DNA of 38,530 nt, taken from assembly GCA_937901905.1 (NCBI GenBank), contig CALDIF010000053.1, forward strand, positions 1 to 38,530. The letters run 5' to 3'. The stretch's first letter is position 1. Each line of letters opens with the position of its first letter. Below are positions 30,817-38,510 of this stretch, piece after piece. The notes under the pieces are model-generated. The model was not told the origin of the DNA, made no database searches, and saw nothing but the letters and a program-made list of their open reading frames with translations. The DNA is from an uncultured Porphyromonadaceae bacterium. GTDB taxonomy: Bacteria > Bacteroidota > Bacteroidia > Bacteroidales > Muribaculaceae. The position numbers and the translations under genes are program-made.

Positions 30817-31439
30817 AGTGGCAAGTACACAAGTTTTTTGGTTTCGAAATACGGCTCCGAAAAGTACAAGTTGAGATTATCTATCAATACCTCACGATGC
30901 CACGGAGCCACCTCGCCCGACACGTTTCCCCCTTTGAGGCAAATCAAGCCGTTAGGCAACGCATTGCTACCGCCGTGCGACACCAAACGCTTCACGAGAG
31001 GCACCATGTCACGCATGTCCATCACCGCACGCGAGACGACAAAATCAAACTTCAGACCACGCACCTCGCCCACGTCGCCGTGCTGTAGGGTAACATTGGT
31101 CAATCCGGCACGACGCGCCACGTCCTCGGCAACGCGCAGCTTCTTGGCCACACGGTCGACAAGGTGAAACTGCACCTCAGGAAACATTACAGCCAACGGA
31201 ATTCCCGGGAAACCGCCACCTGTGCCGAAGTCCATTATCGTGGTGCCGGGCACAAAGTGCAGAAAACGTGCTATTGCCAACGAGTGTAACACATGATTAA
31301 CCTCGAGATTTTCAATATCACGACGCGAGATGACATTGATGCGCTCGTTCCACTCGGGATAAGCCTCTGCCAAAACATCAAACTGCTCGCGTTGTCGAGC
31401 GGTGAGCATCATGTCAAAATAACGGTTCACTGTTTCCAT
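30813..31439 (-). CDS. rsmG: 16S rRNA (guanine527-N7)-methyltransferase
   Basis: 208 residues. EWNERINVISRRDIENLEVN, HVLHSLAIARFLHFVPGTTI, MDFGTGGGFPGIPLAVMFPE (SAM-binding motif) and VLHSLAI with SRAVMDMRDMVPL match RsmG. It methylates G527 of 16S rRNA; its loss gives low-level streptomycin resistance in many bacteria. Second last gene of the operon running from cvfB to the MBL gene. Confidence 0.95.
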   Translation of the reverse strand: METVNRYFDMMLTARQREQFDVLAEAYPEWNERINVISRRDIENLEVNHVLHSLAIARFLHFVPGTTIMDFGTGGGFPGIPLAVMFPEVQFHLVDRVAKKLRVAEDVARRAGLTNVTLQHGDVGEVRGLKFDFVVSRAVMDMRDMVPLVKRLVSHGGSNALPNGLICLKGGNVSGEVAPWHREVLIDNLNLYFSEPYFETKKLVYLPL

Positions 31440-31445
31440 CAGGCA

Positions 31446-32303
31446 TCATTGATTATAAAACCTCACGAGGGGCGACCGGGGTGCCAACATCTGTGAGAGG
31501 TAATCCAATTCGATAGTTATAGTCGGCTCGCCCACAGCACCCACGGCTATTTCGCCCGGCAAAAACGACCATGTGACACCGGCATCGGTGATATAAAAAT
31601 TGTTTGTAGCCCCCATGTTGTCAGCATTATAATAACCGAGGTCGTTGAGGCGATCGTTGGACGTCACGTGATTGAGTTCCAACAAGCGTTCACGCAACAT
31701 GCGATTAATATACGGAACCGCCTCCTCGTTGAACAGGCGACGCAGCGACACCGGCTGCATCGTTTGCAAGTCGATGGTGTAATAGCGATGAGCCACACCG
31801 GTCACGACCGTGTCTTTCTTGACCACATCAACACGCCTGAAGGTCAGCAAATCATGTTCCTGACTAACGAGATTAACGGCTGTTGTCGTGTGATACTCGG
31901 TGATGTCATCGTCTTCATATTCATCTGTCGAAAACTCCGTCACACCCGACGCATCACTTTGAGCAAAGTCATTCTGATGAAGGGTGTTGGACACCATGGA
32001 CCTCAAGGCTTCGTCGATTGTCAACGTGTCGGGATAAGCGAGGACATGGGTGATAAACAGACTTTGCAAGTGACTTGCAAGGGTGTCATCGGCGGCTATC
32101 GGCAACGGATACTCAACGGTGGCATCGGCAACGATCACGAGATGCTCATGACCGCTACCCCTCACGACGATGGTGGTGTCCGACAACTTCTGCTCGACAG
32201 TACGCACTCGCTCAACTTCACTCGTCGTATTCGAGTGGCACGCGACCATTAAAGTCAATAAAGCCGCTACACCGGTCAAATTCAAACCGAATATTCTCAT
32301 CAT
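31446..32303 (-). CDS. DUF3298/RsiV-like lipoprotein
   Basis: 285 residues with a lipoprotein signal (LTGVAALLTLMVACHSNTTS, Cys near residue 22). The second half fits DUF4163-DUF3298: VNLVSQEHDLLTFRRVDVVK, AHRYYTIDLQTMQPVSLRRL (F-D-L-x-T-G-x-x-L-type), then NNFYITDAGVTWSFLPGEIA with VGEPTITIELDYLSQML. Such proteins are envelope lipoproteins related to the RsiV anti-sigma extracellular domain. It overlaps the cvfB stop by 4 bases and precedes rsmG by 6. Confidence 0.75.
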   Translation of the reverse strand: MMRIFGLNLTGVAALLTLMVACHSNTTSEVERVRTVEQKLSDTTIVVRGSGHEHLVIVADATVEYPLPIAADDTLASHLQSLFITHVLAYPDTLTIDEALRSMVSNTLHQNDFAQSDASGVTEFSTDEYEDDDITEYHTTTAVNLVSQEHDLLTFRRVDVVKKDTVVTGVAHRYYTIDLQTMQPVSLRRLFNEEAVPYINRMLRERLLELNHVTSNDRLNDLGYYNADNMGATNNFYITDAGVTWSFLPGEIAVGAVGEPTITIELDYLSQMLAPRSPLVRFYNQ

Positions 32304-33736
32304 TCGACCAAATAGGTTTGTTGTGGCATTAATCGCACAAGATGCTCTCGATACAACTGTCCGAGTGCCTTCTTAAAATCTTTTTTACTGCAGCCCACCA
32401 AGGTGGCAATCTGTTCGGGAGTGGAGCGGTCGCCCAGGGGCATCGACCCTCCGTGGGAACGCATATATTGTAACAAATCACCGGCGAGCGCGTTGACACG
32501 CATTCGCTCTATCGGTTTTGTCGTGACATCAATTTTGCCGTCGGGACGCACTTGCTTCACAAAACCCACGTGAACCTCACCCACGTTGACATCGGCAAGC
32601 ATCTCGTTTTGATATAACAATCCCCAATGAGTGCCGTCGACTATCACCTTGTAGCCCAACTCGGTGCGTGCCACCACGAGCAACGACACGCGTTGGCGAT
32701 GATGATAGGTCGGCTCGGTATTACCCACATAGCGGTCCAACTTGGCACTCGCCACCACCCTACCGCTCGCGTGGTCAAGATGAACATGAACTACGTAACT
32801 GCGTCCCGCTTGCATCTTCACTCGTTGCTCACCGAACGGACATAACAAGTCCTTACCCTCAATACCCCAATCGAGGAAAGCCCCGACAGCATTCACCGCC
32901 TTCACACGCATCAATGCAAACTCGCCGGCAACGGCGATGGGGCGTAAGGTAGTTGCCACAGGGCGATCATCACTATCGGTGTAGACAAACACTGTCATTT
33001 CTTTATCAGGTGCCACTGTCGGTGTGAGGTAGCGACACGGCAACAGAACCTCGTTGCCGTCTTCATCGTAAGACACCTTTTTCCATAACCCGTTGGCATA
33101 GCGGTAGTCATTCCCGTCCGCGCCTTCAACATAAACGCCCCTGACGTTGCCCTGAGGGCTGAACGTCACGCTATCTACAAAGTTTCCTTTTTCGTCAGAC
33201 ACAGCCAGCCACCGGGTATACTCAACCAAATTGCCGGCCCGGTCATATTTGGCGGGTTCAGTATCGCCGGAATAAGCATACTGCCGCTTGTTGGCGGTAA
33301 CATCAAACCAGTACCACTCTTCGTCACCCTCACTGGAGCTCCAATAACCGGCAAACTTATGATTCTTGACGATCAGGACATTGTTGTCGTCCGAGACCAG
33401 ATACAGCGTGATATTTTTCGCTTTGACCTTGTTCAGCTCTTCATCGGCTTCGGAAACAAACGCCTGTTTGTCATTGTCATAAGTAAGCACCGTCCAACAG
33501 TCTTCGCCGTTGACCGTATACTCGGCCTCTACAAATACGTACTCCTTATCTGTGACCTTGTCGCCCTTAAGCTCCAGCCCGTTATTGTTTTTCAGGGAAT
33601 AGCCGGGCACCGAGGGAATCGATGCGTCAAAGGGGAGCTGATCGGTCGTCAGGAATACGAAACCGCCCTCCGCAAAAACAGAGCCAGACAGGCAGAGCGC
33701 CATCAGCAGAGACAGCACAAGCACGACTTTCTTCAC
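32300..33736 (-). CDS. Chimeric frame: secreted Firmicutes-like protein joined to C-terminal CvfB
   Basis: 478 residues made of two unrelated parts. Residues 1 to about 228 start with a signal peptide (MKKVVLVLSLLMALCLSGSV, cleavage near VFA-EG), behind an AAAGGAG Shine-Dalgarno site and a GTG start. This part contains repeated Y-W/D-rich strands (DGNDYRYANGLWKKVSYDED) and is an unknown secreted protein. Residues about 230-478 are CvfB/YitL: VLLPCRYLTP, EMTVFVYTDSDDRPVATTL, GAFLDWGIEGKDLLCPFGEQ (S1-like domains) and the winged-helix end IATLVGCSKKDFKKALGQLY. The first 30 or so CvfB residues are missing. CvfB is an RNA-binding regulator. The rest of the operon is Bacteroidales, so the break is almost certainly an artefact or recombination point. 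Confidence 0.85.
   Translation of the reverse strand: MKKVVLVLSLLMALCLSGSVFAEGGFVFLTTDQLPFDASIPSVPGYSLKNNNGLELKGDKVTDKEYVFVEAEYTVNGEDCWTVLTYDNDKQAFVSEADEELNKVKAKNITLYLVSDDNNVLIVKNHKFAGYWSSSEGDEEWYWFDVTANKRQYAYSGDTEPAKYDRAGNLVEYTRWLAVSDEKGNFVDSVTFSPQGNVRGVYVEGADGNDYRYANGLWKKVSYDEDGNEVLLPCRYLTPTVAPDKEMTVFVYTDSDDRPVATTLRPIAVAGEFALMRVKAVNAVGAFLDWGIEGKDLLCPFGEQRVKMQAGRSYVVHVHLDHASGRVVASAKLDRYVGNTEPTYHHRQRVSLLVVARTELGYKVIVDGTHWGLLYQNEMLADVNVGEVHVGFVKQVRPDGKIDVTTKPIERMRVNALAGDLLQYMRSHGGSMPLGDRSTPEQIATLVGCSKKDFKKALGQLYREHLVRLMPQQTYLVE
33035..33075. other. Breakpoint joining two genomes
   Basis: To the left the reading frame is Bacteroidales CvfB; to the right it is a secreted protein with Shine-Dalgarno-led neighbours. 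Both protein families could naturally contain a DGNEV-like stretch (GACGGCAACGAGGT at 33049-33062), giving short shared sequence at which a join could occur. The exact base cannot be fixed. Confidence 0.6.
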
Positions 33737-33937
33737 GATGAATGATCTCCTTTCGCGGACCCGTCCTCCGGGGCTGAAGCTCTTTCATGCGTCAGCCAGG
33801 ACAAGCGCGCCATAGTTTAAGGCTTTGTAAACGCCTTCCCGTCATTATACATTTTCTTCATTACCAGGATGTTAAAGAGTTGTTAAATAGTTTTAAAATA
33901 TCCTCGCGAACAGGCTTAAGCTATGGCCTTGCTCTTT

Positions 33938-34489
33938 TTATTTCTCCAGCAGGTCCGCCATGTTTTTCGCCAGCGTTCCCACGACCTCCGCCCCAAAGCT
34001 GTCGCGGCTCCCCAGGTATCCGTTCCAGTAATCACTGCTGACCACCGGCATCTGAGAGAACGTGAAGTACTTGTTGAGCCGGTCGATGGAGGGCGTAGCC
34101 CCGGCGCGCCAGCAGGTGGCGATGGCTGCGGCCAGCTTGCCTTTGAACAGCTGGCCATAATTGGCCGCCGCGAAAAACGCGCGATCCAGCAGCGCGGTCA
34201 GCGCGCCGTTCGGCCCCGCAAAATATACGGGCGTTCCGACAACTACGGCGTCCGCACGCAGCATAGCCTCAATCAGCTCGTTGCATGGGTCGTCCTTAAA
34301 GGCGCAACGATGCTCTGCGGCGCAACGACCGCAGGCAATGCAGCCTCTGACGGGCTTCCCGTCAAGCTGAAACCAAGCCGTATCTATATCATATTTTTGT
34401 ATTTCCTGTTCAAAAAGCTTTAACGCAGCCGCCGTGTTTCCGTTCTTGCGCGGACTGCCGTTAATAAGTAAAACCGTTTTTACTGCCAT
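33938..34489 (-). CDS. Iron-sulfur-flavoprotein-like NADPH-dependent FMN reductase family protein
   Basis: 183 residues. TVLLINGSPRKNGNTAAALK is the FMN-phosphate loop of the flavodoxin-like fold. GCIACGRCAAEHRCAFKDD gives C-x2-C-x2-C-x5-C, the compact cluster motif of iron-sulfur flavoproteins. ADAVVVGTPVYFAGPNGALT is the second FMN-binding part. It probably carries out a redox reaction in an anaerobe. The start has a GGGGG-type Shine-Dalgarno site, unlike the Bacteroidales genes. It lies directly downstream of the radical SAM remnant. Confidence 0.85.
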   Translation of the reverse strand: MAVKTVLLINGSPRKNGNTAAALKLFEQEIQKYDIDTAWFQLDGKPVRGCIACGRCAAEHRCAFKDDPCNELIEAMLRADAVVVGTPVYFAGPNGALTALLDRAFFAAANYGQLFKGKLAAAIATCWRAGATPSIDRLNKYFTFSQMPVVSSDYWNGYLGSRDSFGAEVVGTLAKNMADLLEK

Positions 34490-34491
34490 CT

Positions 34492-34654
34492 TTATAACCC
34501 CCTTACTCTTCCGCGGTACATATCAAACGCACCGCTTCGTGCGCTTTCAGCAAGCCGTTCCAAAAGCTTCAGCATCTTTTTACGGCAGTCGGGAAGCTTG
34601 CCTCGAATCGGCACGGGAATACGGCGGTCTGTTTATATCGCTTGAAAAGTGCAT
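34492..34654 (-). pseudogene. Radical SAM gene reduced to its two ends
   Basis: A GGAGGAAGT site precedes ATG and MHFSSDINRPPY, the typical opening of YhcC/elongator-like radical SAM proteins (M-x-F/Y-x(4)-N/Y-R-P-P-Y). The frame then stops after 24 codons. In the next frame the sequence VPIRGKLPDCRKKMLKLLER with FDMYRGRVRGL resembles the C-terminal end of the same family. The whole radical SAM core, including the CxxxCxxC motif, is missing. Either an internal deletion or a join of two sequences explains this. Base composition changes sharply here. Confidence 0.55.
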
Positions 34655-34841
34655 ACTTCCTCCGAAAATTCTTATCTGCATTTTAGTAATTAAAATTTGT
34701 ATATTTCTTTGCCACAGTCAGACCATCAACTATTTGTTTAATTATAGCATATTTCTTCTTATGATTACAAGTGGGCAGAAAGGATTTTTATACTTGTAAT
34801 TTAGTTTTTATATAAATATTACAATAAGGAGGAAAAATAAA

Positions 34842-35084
34842 ATGCAAAATGTAATTGGAAAAAACAGAACATCTCCAAAAAATGAAGATGGTTACATAGC
34901 AGCATACATTAAACAAAACCCTGCAGCAAAAAAGCAAGACGGAATGGATGTGTCAGCAGTAACAGCAAAAGACGGAACAAAAGGTCATGGTTTATTACCT
35001 GAAGATATCAACAGAAGTCATGATAAAGACTTTCACAGAGTAATAGGTTTCATTCCTGATAGCGACTTAAAAAAAGATTTATAA
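34842..35084 (+). CDS. Small unknown protein, 80 aa
   Basis: MQNVIGKNRTSPKNEDGYIA starts an 80-residue polar protein. The start is backed by a strong Shine-Dalgarno site (AAGGAGGAAAAATAAA). The protein contains KQNPAAKKQDGMDVSAVTAK, GTKGHGLLPEDINRSHDKDF and ends VIGFIPDSDLKKDL. No family is recognised, and no membrane segment or signal peptide is present. It is monocistronic and is followed by a clear terminator. Confidence 0.65.
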   Translation: MQNVIGKNRTSPKNEDGYIAAYIKQNPAAKKQDGMDVSAVTAKDGTKGHGLLPEDINRSHDKDFHRVIGFIPDSDLKKDL

Positions 35085-35086
35085 TG

Positions 35087-35111
35087 AAAAGGCGAGTTAT
35101 TCTCGCCTTTT
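35087..35111 (+). terminator. Rho-independent terminator of the 80-aa gene
   Basis: AAAAGGCGAG and CTCGCCTTTT form a 10-bp stem with loop TTATT and a T-rich tail (35108-35120). It lies just after the stop codon at 35084. In the opposite direction it would also end the broken minus-strand gene. Confidence 0.9.
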
Positions 35112-35112
35112 G

Positions 35113-35362
35113 TTATTTTTCAAAACACCCAAGAATAAGTTGTGAAGCATCTACAAATCCATTCCTATAATATTTCTCATTCCAATAAGTAATATAATCC
35201 ATAAAGCTATCTTAAATAAGCTCTAATTGTTTCTTAACATACTTTTGATTTTGTTTAGGAACATTTCTTAAAATATTATCAGAAAGTTTATCAAAGTCAA
35301 AGTTGTGTTTTTTATCTTCCACATTTAATACTCCAAATAGAATTTCTTCTCTAATATCGAAA
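35113..35362 (-). pseudogene. Broken gene for a small clostridial-type protein
   Basis: One frame reads REEILFGVLNVEDKKHNFDF, DKLSDNILRNVPKQNQKYVK, KKQLELI, then a TAA stop (35212-35214), and continues DSFMDYITYWNEKYYRNGFV and DASQLILGCFEK to a final TAA. Both sides of the internal stop are coherent coding sequence, so one base change or a read error has interrupted a protein of about 85 residues. No start codon is clear at the upstream end. The function is unknown. Confidence 0.55.
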
Positions 35363-35376
35363 AAAACGCTGAATCA

Positions 35377-35484
35377 GGGAAATATCCAAGATGTTGAGAA
35401 GAGCTTGTGTTAAGAAATAGTGAAAAAGGACAATTTTATGGATGTAGTACATATCCAAAATGCAATTTTACTAAAAAAATATAA
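35377..35484 (+). pseudogene. Zinc-ribbon (topoisomerase C-terminal type) fragment with internal stop
   Basis: The frame reads GKYPRC, stop (TGA at 35395-35397), EELVLRNSEKGQFYGCSTYP, KCNFTKKI, stop. The pattern C-x(n)-C...F-Y-G-C-S-x-Y-P-x-C matches the zf-C4_Topoisom zinc ribbon found at the end of topoisomerase I, NERD proteins and restriction-like nucleases. Only the last domain remains and the expected Gly codon after the Cys is a stop, so this is a relic of a lost gene. Confidence 0.6.
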
Positions 35485-35587
35485 AAAAATCACAAAAGTA
35501 TTTAAAATTTTCAATATATATGGTACTATATTTCTATAATAAAAGGGAAATAATAATTATATCTAAAAAATATTAGGGGGGAAAAAT

Positions 35588-35818
35588 ATGGCAGAAATCA
35601 AATATGAAATTGTAGAAAATGTTGGTGTATTATCTGAAACAGAAAAAGGATGGCAAAAAGAATTAAATTTAATTAGTTGGAATGAAAGACCAGCAAAATA
35701 TGATTTAAGAGATTGGTCACCTAATCATGAAAAAATGGGTAAAGGAGTAACTCTCACTCCTGAGGAAATAGGCAAACTTGCAGAGCTTATCAGCGGCGAA
35801 GATATAGATGCGGGGTGA
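35588..35818 (+). CDS. ydbC: YdbC/PC4-like single-stranded DNA-binding protein
   Basis: 76 residues: MAEIKYEIVENVGVLSETEK, GWQKELNLISWNERPAKYDL and RDWSPNHEKMGKGVTLTPEE. The W-N-x-x-x-x-K-Y-D-L-R-D-W and K-M-G-K-G-V-T-L motifs are diagnostic of the bacterial YdbC homologues of the transcriptional coactivator PC4, which bind single-stranded DNA as dimers. A strong Shine-Dalgarno site (TAGGGGGGAAAAAT) precedes the start. The next gene starts after only four bases. Confidence 0.85.
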   Translation: MAEIKYEIVENVGVLSETEKGWQKELNLISWNERPAKYDLRDWSPNHEKMGKGVTLTPEEIGKLAELISGEDIDAG

Positions 35819-35821
35819 CAT

Positions 35822-36334
35822 ATGATACTTTATCACGGAAGCAATGTTGAAGTTAAAGACATCAATCTAAAACTGTGCAAAACTTTTCGCGATTTTGGAA
35901 AAGGCTTTTATCTCACCAACATTCGCACTCAAGCCGAAAATATGGCGAAACGTGTCGTTCGAATAAAAGGCGGAAAGAGTGTTTTGAATGTGTATGAAAT
36001 CGATGATGATTTTATGAAAAACAAAGATCTAAACATAAAAGATTTTTCGTCAATTCCGACAGAAGAATGGGCTTTATTCGTGATGAATAATCGCAATCGA
36101 TATTTCTCAGACATTAAGAATCCACTTTGCAATCAAGACAACAAATATGATATTGTTCACGGACCTGTTGCAAACGACGCAATGGCGACTTTGTTTCAGC
36201 AGTACGAGCAAGATTTTATTGACCTCGAAATGCTAAAAAAACGTATGACTTACAAAGAGCTTTCTATGCAATTTTCATTTCACACTGCAAAAGCAATTTC
36301 ATTTTTGCACAAAAAAGAGGTGATTTATGGATAA
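35822..36334 (+). CDS. DUF3990 ADP-ribosyltransferase-like protein
   Basis: 170 residues: MILYHGSNVEVKDINLKLCK, DFGKGFYLTNIRTQAENMAK and YDIVHGPVANDAMATLFQQY. The Y-H-G-S, F-Y-L-T and D-A-M-x-x-x-x-x-x-Y pattern is that of DUF3990, which fits the ADP-ribosyltransferase fold with H at the first strand and Y at the second; which residue plays the usual Glu role is not clear. The tail FSFHTAKAISFLHKKEVIYG is typical of the family. The start codon follows a GGGGTGA site. It overlaps the DUF3791 gene by 8 bases, a toxin-antitoxin-like arrangement. Confidence 0.7.
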   Translation: MILYHGSNVEVKDINLKLCKTFRDFGKGFYLTNIRTQAENMAKRVVRIKGGKSVLNVYEIDDDFMKNKDLNIKDFSSIPTEEWALFVMNNRNRYFSDIKNPLCNQDNKYDIVHGPVANDAMATLFQQYEQDFIDLEMLKKRMTYKELSMQFSFHTAKAISFLHKKEVIYG

Positions 36335-36527
36335 AGTAGACTGGCTAATAGATTCTCTTACAAAGCAAATCGCAAAGTTCATCGTTGAAGACGAAAAAAT
36401 CGAGTATGATGAAGCACTCAGAAAGCTCTACACTTCAAAAATCTTTGCAAAACTTACCGACAAAGAAACATATCTTTACAGAGAAGGTGCTGCATATTTG
36501 TATCAATATTATCTGGAGGAAAAATAA
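36327..36527 (+). CDS. DUF3791 small protein, putative antitoxin partner
   Basis: 66 residues: MDKVDWLIDSLTKQIAKFIV, EYDEALRKLYTSKIFAKLTD and ETYLYREGAAYLYQYYLEEK. The pattern of a helical N-terminus, K-L-Y-x-S-x-x-F-x-x-L and the ending L-Y-R-E-x-x-x-Y-L-Y fits DUF3791, which is often encoded beside DUF3990. The overlap of 8 bases and the small size suggest it is co-translated with and may neutralise the DUF3990 protein. Confidence 0.7.
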   Translation: MDKVDWLIDSLTKQIAKFIVEDEKIEYDEALRKLYTSKIFAKLTDKETYLYREGAAYLYQYYLEEK

Positions 36528-36606
36528 TTTTTTCTGCAGATAATAAAATAATCTAATTGTAAATCTAAGTATTTTAGACTACAATTACTAACTATAGGAA
36601 CTATTT

Positions 36607-38451
36607 ATGGCACAAAACATTGAACCATATCGCCAAACTGTACAAGCATGTTTGAAAGATAAAACTTATTACATTGATTTTTATCAGCGCGAATATGTTT
36701 GGAGCGATGAAACTGTAAAAATCTTACTTGATGACATCTTTGAAGTTTTTGAACAATCCTATTTTCCTGTGAAAGATGCTGAAATGACACCTGCTGTGAT
36801 GGAAAAATTCAACTGGTATTACATGAATGTTTTTATCACCAACAAAATTGACAACAAAACATATATTGTTGATGGACAGCAACGACTTTCAACACTTACT
36901 CTTATCTGCACAAAATTATATCATCTTACAGATGATACAGATTTAAAAGAATTACTGCTCCCCTGCATCTGTGGAAAAAACTGGAAAACTAATGAGTATA
37001 GAATAGATAATTCAAAACGAAAAAGAGCAATGGATTCAATTCTTAACAAAACTTCGTTTAATTTTCCATATCTTAATCAAACAGAGCAAACTCTTATTGA
37101 AAGATATGCTTATATTTCCTCATATTTTGACAAGAAAAATTTGGATAATAAGCAGCTTGAAGCATTTATCTATTACTTTTTGAATAAACTGGTTCTTGTT
37201 GAGTTAAGCATAGATAACCAAGATGATACAGCTATGGTCTTTGAAGTAATCAATGACCGTGGAGAAGCTCTAAAACCTTTTGAGATATTAAAAGGCAAGT
37301 TGATAGGAGCTTTAAACAAATCTGATACTGATAAATATTCAGATTTATGGGATTCTGCTATGCAACAAGTAAGCGGAAGAGAAGACCAGTTTTTCGTGAA
37401 CTATTTGAAGTCAAGATTTGTCTTTAAGAGAAATTCAGATAAAGAAAACTTAATCAACAATGCTTATCATCGATATATGTTTGATGATAAAGATGATGCA
37501 CAAACTCTAGGATTCAGAAAAACAGATTCAAACAGAATTGCAAATATCAAGAAGTTTATTGAAGAAGATATAGTTTATTATTCAAAACTGTATGCAAAAA
37601 TAATAAAAAATGAAGATATATTTTTGAAATACAGTAATGAAATTCATAAACTAGATGGACAATACCAGCTAATTTTATCAGCTTGCAATATTAATGACAG
37701 TGAAGAAGCTGAAAAGATTTCTTTACTTGCAAAAGAATACGACCGTTTGCATATGCTTTTGCGTATGAATGGTGTATATGACAGCAATGATTTTCATGGA
37801 ATCTCATACAGTCTCAATGAAAAAGTAAAAGCTCTCCCAATTTCTGATTACCGAGCTGTTTTTGATGAAATAATATTGAGCCGTATCCGCGAAGAAAAAA
37901 ATACAACAAATGTATCTTCTGTACTTGATTATAATTATTTCTCGCAAATTGGTTATGGCAAAGGAATTGACCAAACAGCTCTTTATTATTTGCTTGCTCG
38001 TGTAGAAGATTATATTTGCAAGAATATAAATCTTGAGCCAGAACATGATGTTTATTATATGTCTATAAAACATTCAAATGTTTACGGCTATCATATTGAA
38101 CATATTTTCTCTGATAACGCTGAAAGCAGAGCAAACTTTTCAAGTGAAGAAGAATTCTGGAACGAACGTAATGGAATAGGAGCATTACTTCTTTTAAAAG
38201 GTCGTACAAATATCAGTTCTGGCAATGAATTATATGCAGATAAGCTAAAAACTTATTCAAATGGAACTGTTTGGGCAAAGACTTTGTGTAAAACTTGGTA
38301 TCACTCAAATCCAGATTTTGCAGATTTCAATAACTTTATAAAAGCAAAAAGTGGAAAGGAGTTTACCTCGTATGATTCTTTCTCACTTCAATCAATGAAA
38401 GAACGCTGTAAACTTCTTTATGAACTTGTAAAACTCATTTGGGAAGTTTAA
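36607..38451 (+). CDS. DUF262-DUF1524 (GmrSD-like) protein
   Basis: 614 residues. The N-terminal DUF262 domain shows YYIDFYQREYVWSDETVKIL and the nucleotide-pocket motif YIVDGQQRLSTLTLICTKLY, plus MVFEVINDRGEALKPFEILK. The C-terminal DUF1524 domain has YGYHIEHIFSDNAESRANFS (the H-I-x-x-x-N part of its HNH-like nuclease) and NGIGALLLLKGRTNISSGNE ... YADKLKTYSNG. This is the single-chain GmrSD layout of modification-dependent restriction and phage-defence enzymes. It is preceded by an 80-base gap and no obvious Shine-Dalgarno other than TAGGAACTATTT. Confidence 0.85.
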   Translation: MAQNIEPYRQTVQACLKDKTYYIDFYQREYVWSDETVKILLDDIFEVFEQSYFPVKDAEMTPAVMEKFNWYYMNVFITNKIDNKTYIVDGQQRLSTLTLICTKLYHLTDDTDLKELLLPCICGKNWKTNEYRIDNSKRKRAMDSILNKTSFNFPYLNQTEQTLIERYAYISSYFDKKNLDNKQLEAFIYYFLNKLVLVELSIDNQDDTAMVFEVINDRGEALKPFEILKGKLIGALNKSDTDKYSDLWDSAMQQVSGREDQFFVNYLKSRFVFKRNSDKENLINNAYHRYMFDDKDDAQTLGFRKTDSNRIANIKKFIEEDIVYYSKLYAKIIKNEDIFLKYSNEIHKLDGQYQLILSACNINDSEEAEKISLLAKEYDRLHMLLRMNGVYDSNDFHGISYSLNEKVKALPISDYRAVFDEIILSRIREEKNTTNVSSVLDYNYFSQIGYGKGIDQTALYYLLARVEDYICKNINLEPEHDVYYMSIKHSNVYGYHIEHIFSDNAESRANFSSEEEFWNERNGIGALLLLKGRTNISSGNELYADKLKTYSNGTVWAKTLCKTWYHSNPDFADFNNFIKAKSGKEFTSYDSFSLQSMKERCKLLYELVKLIWEV

Positions 38452-38475
38452 GACCTATAATTTTTATATAAAAAA

Positions 38476-38510
38476 TCCTGCAAATGAATAAATTACCTCA
38501 ACTTGCAGGA
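38476..38510 (+). terminator. Hairpin after the DUF262 gene
   Basis: TCCTGCAA and TTGCAGGA form an 8-bp stem with a 19-base loop, 25 bases after the DUF262 gene. A weak T-stretch (ACTTTCC) follows, so it is only a probable terminator. Confidence 0.5.

Noticed and set aside
35395..35397. Selenocysteine or recoded TGA in the zinc-ribbon fragment
   Set aside because: The position corresponds to a Gly after the Cys in this family, no SECIS-like hairpin is seen, and only a fragment of the gene remains.
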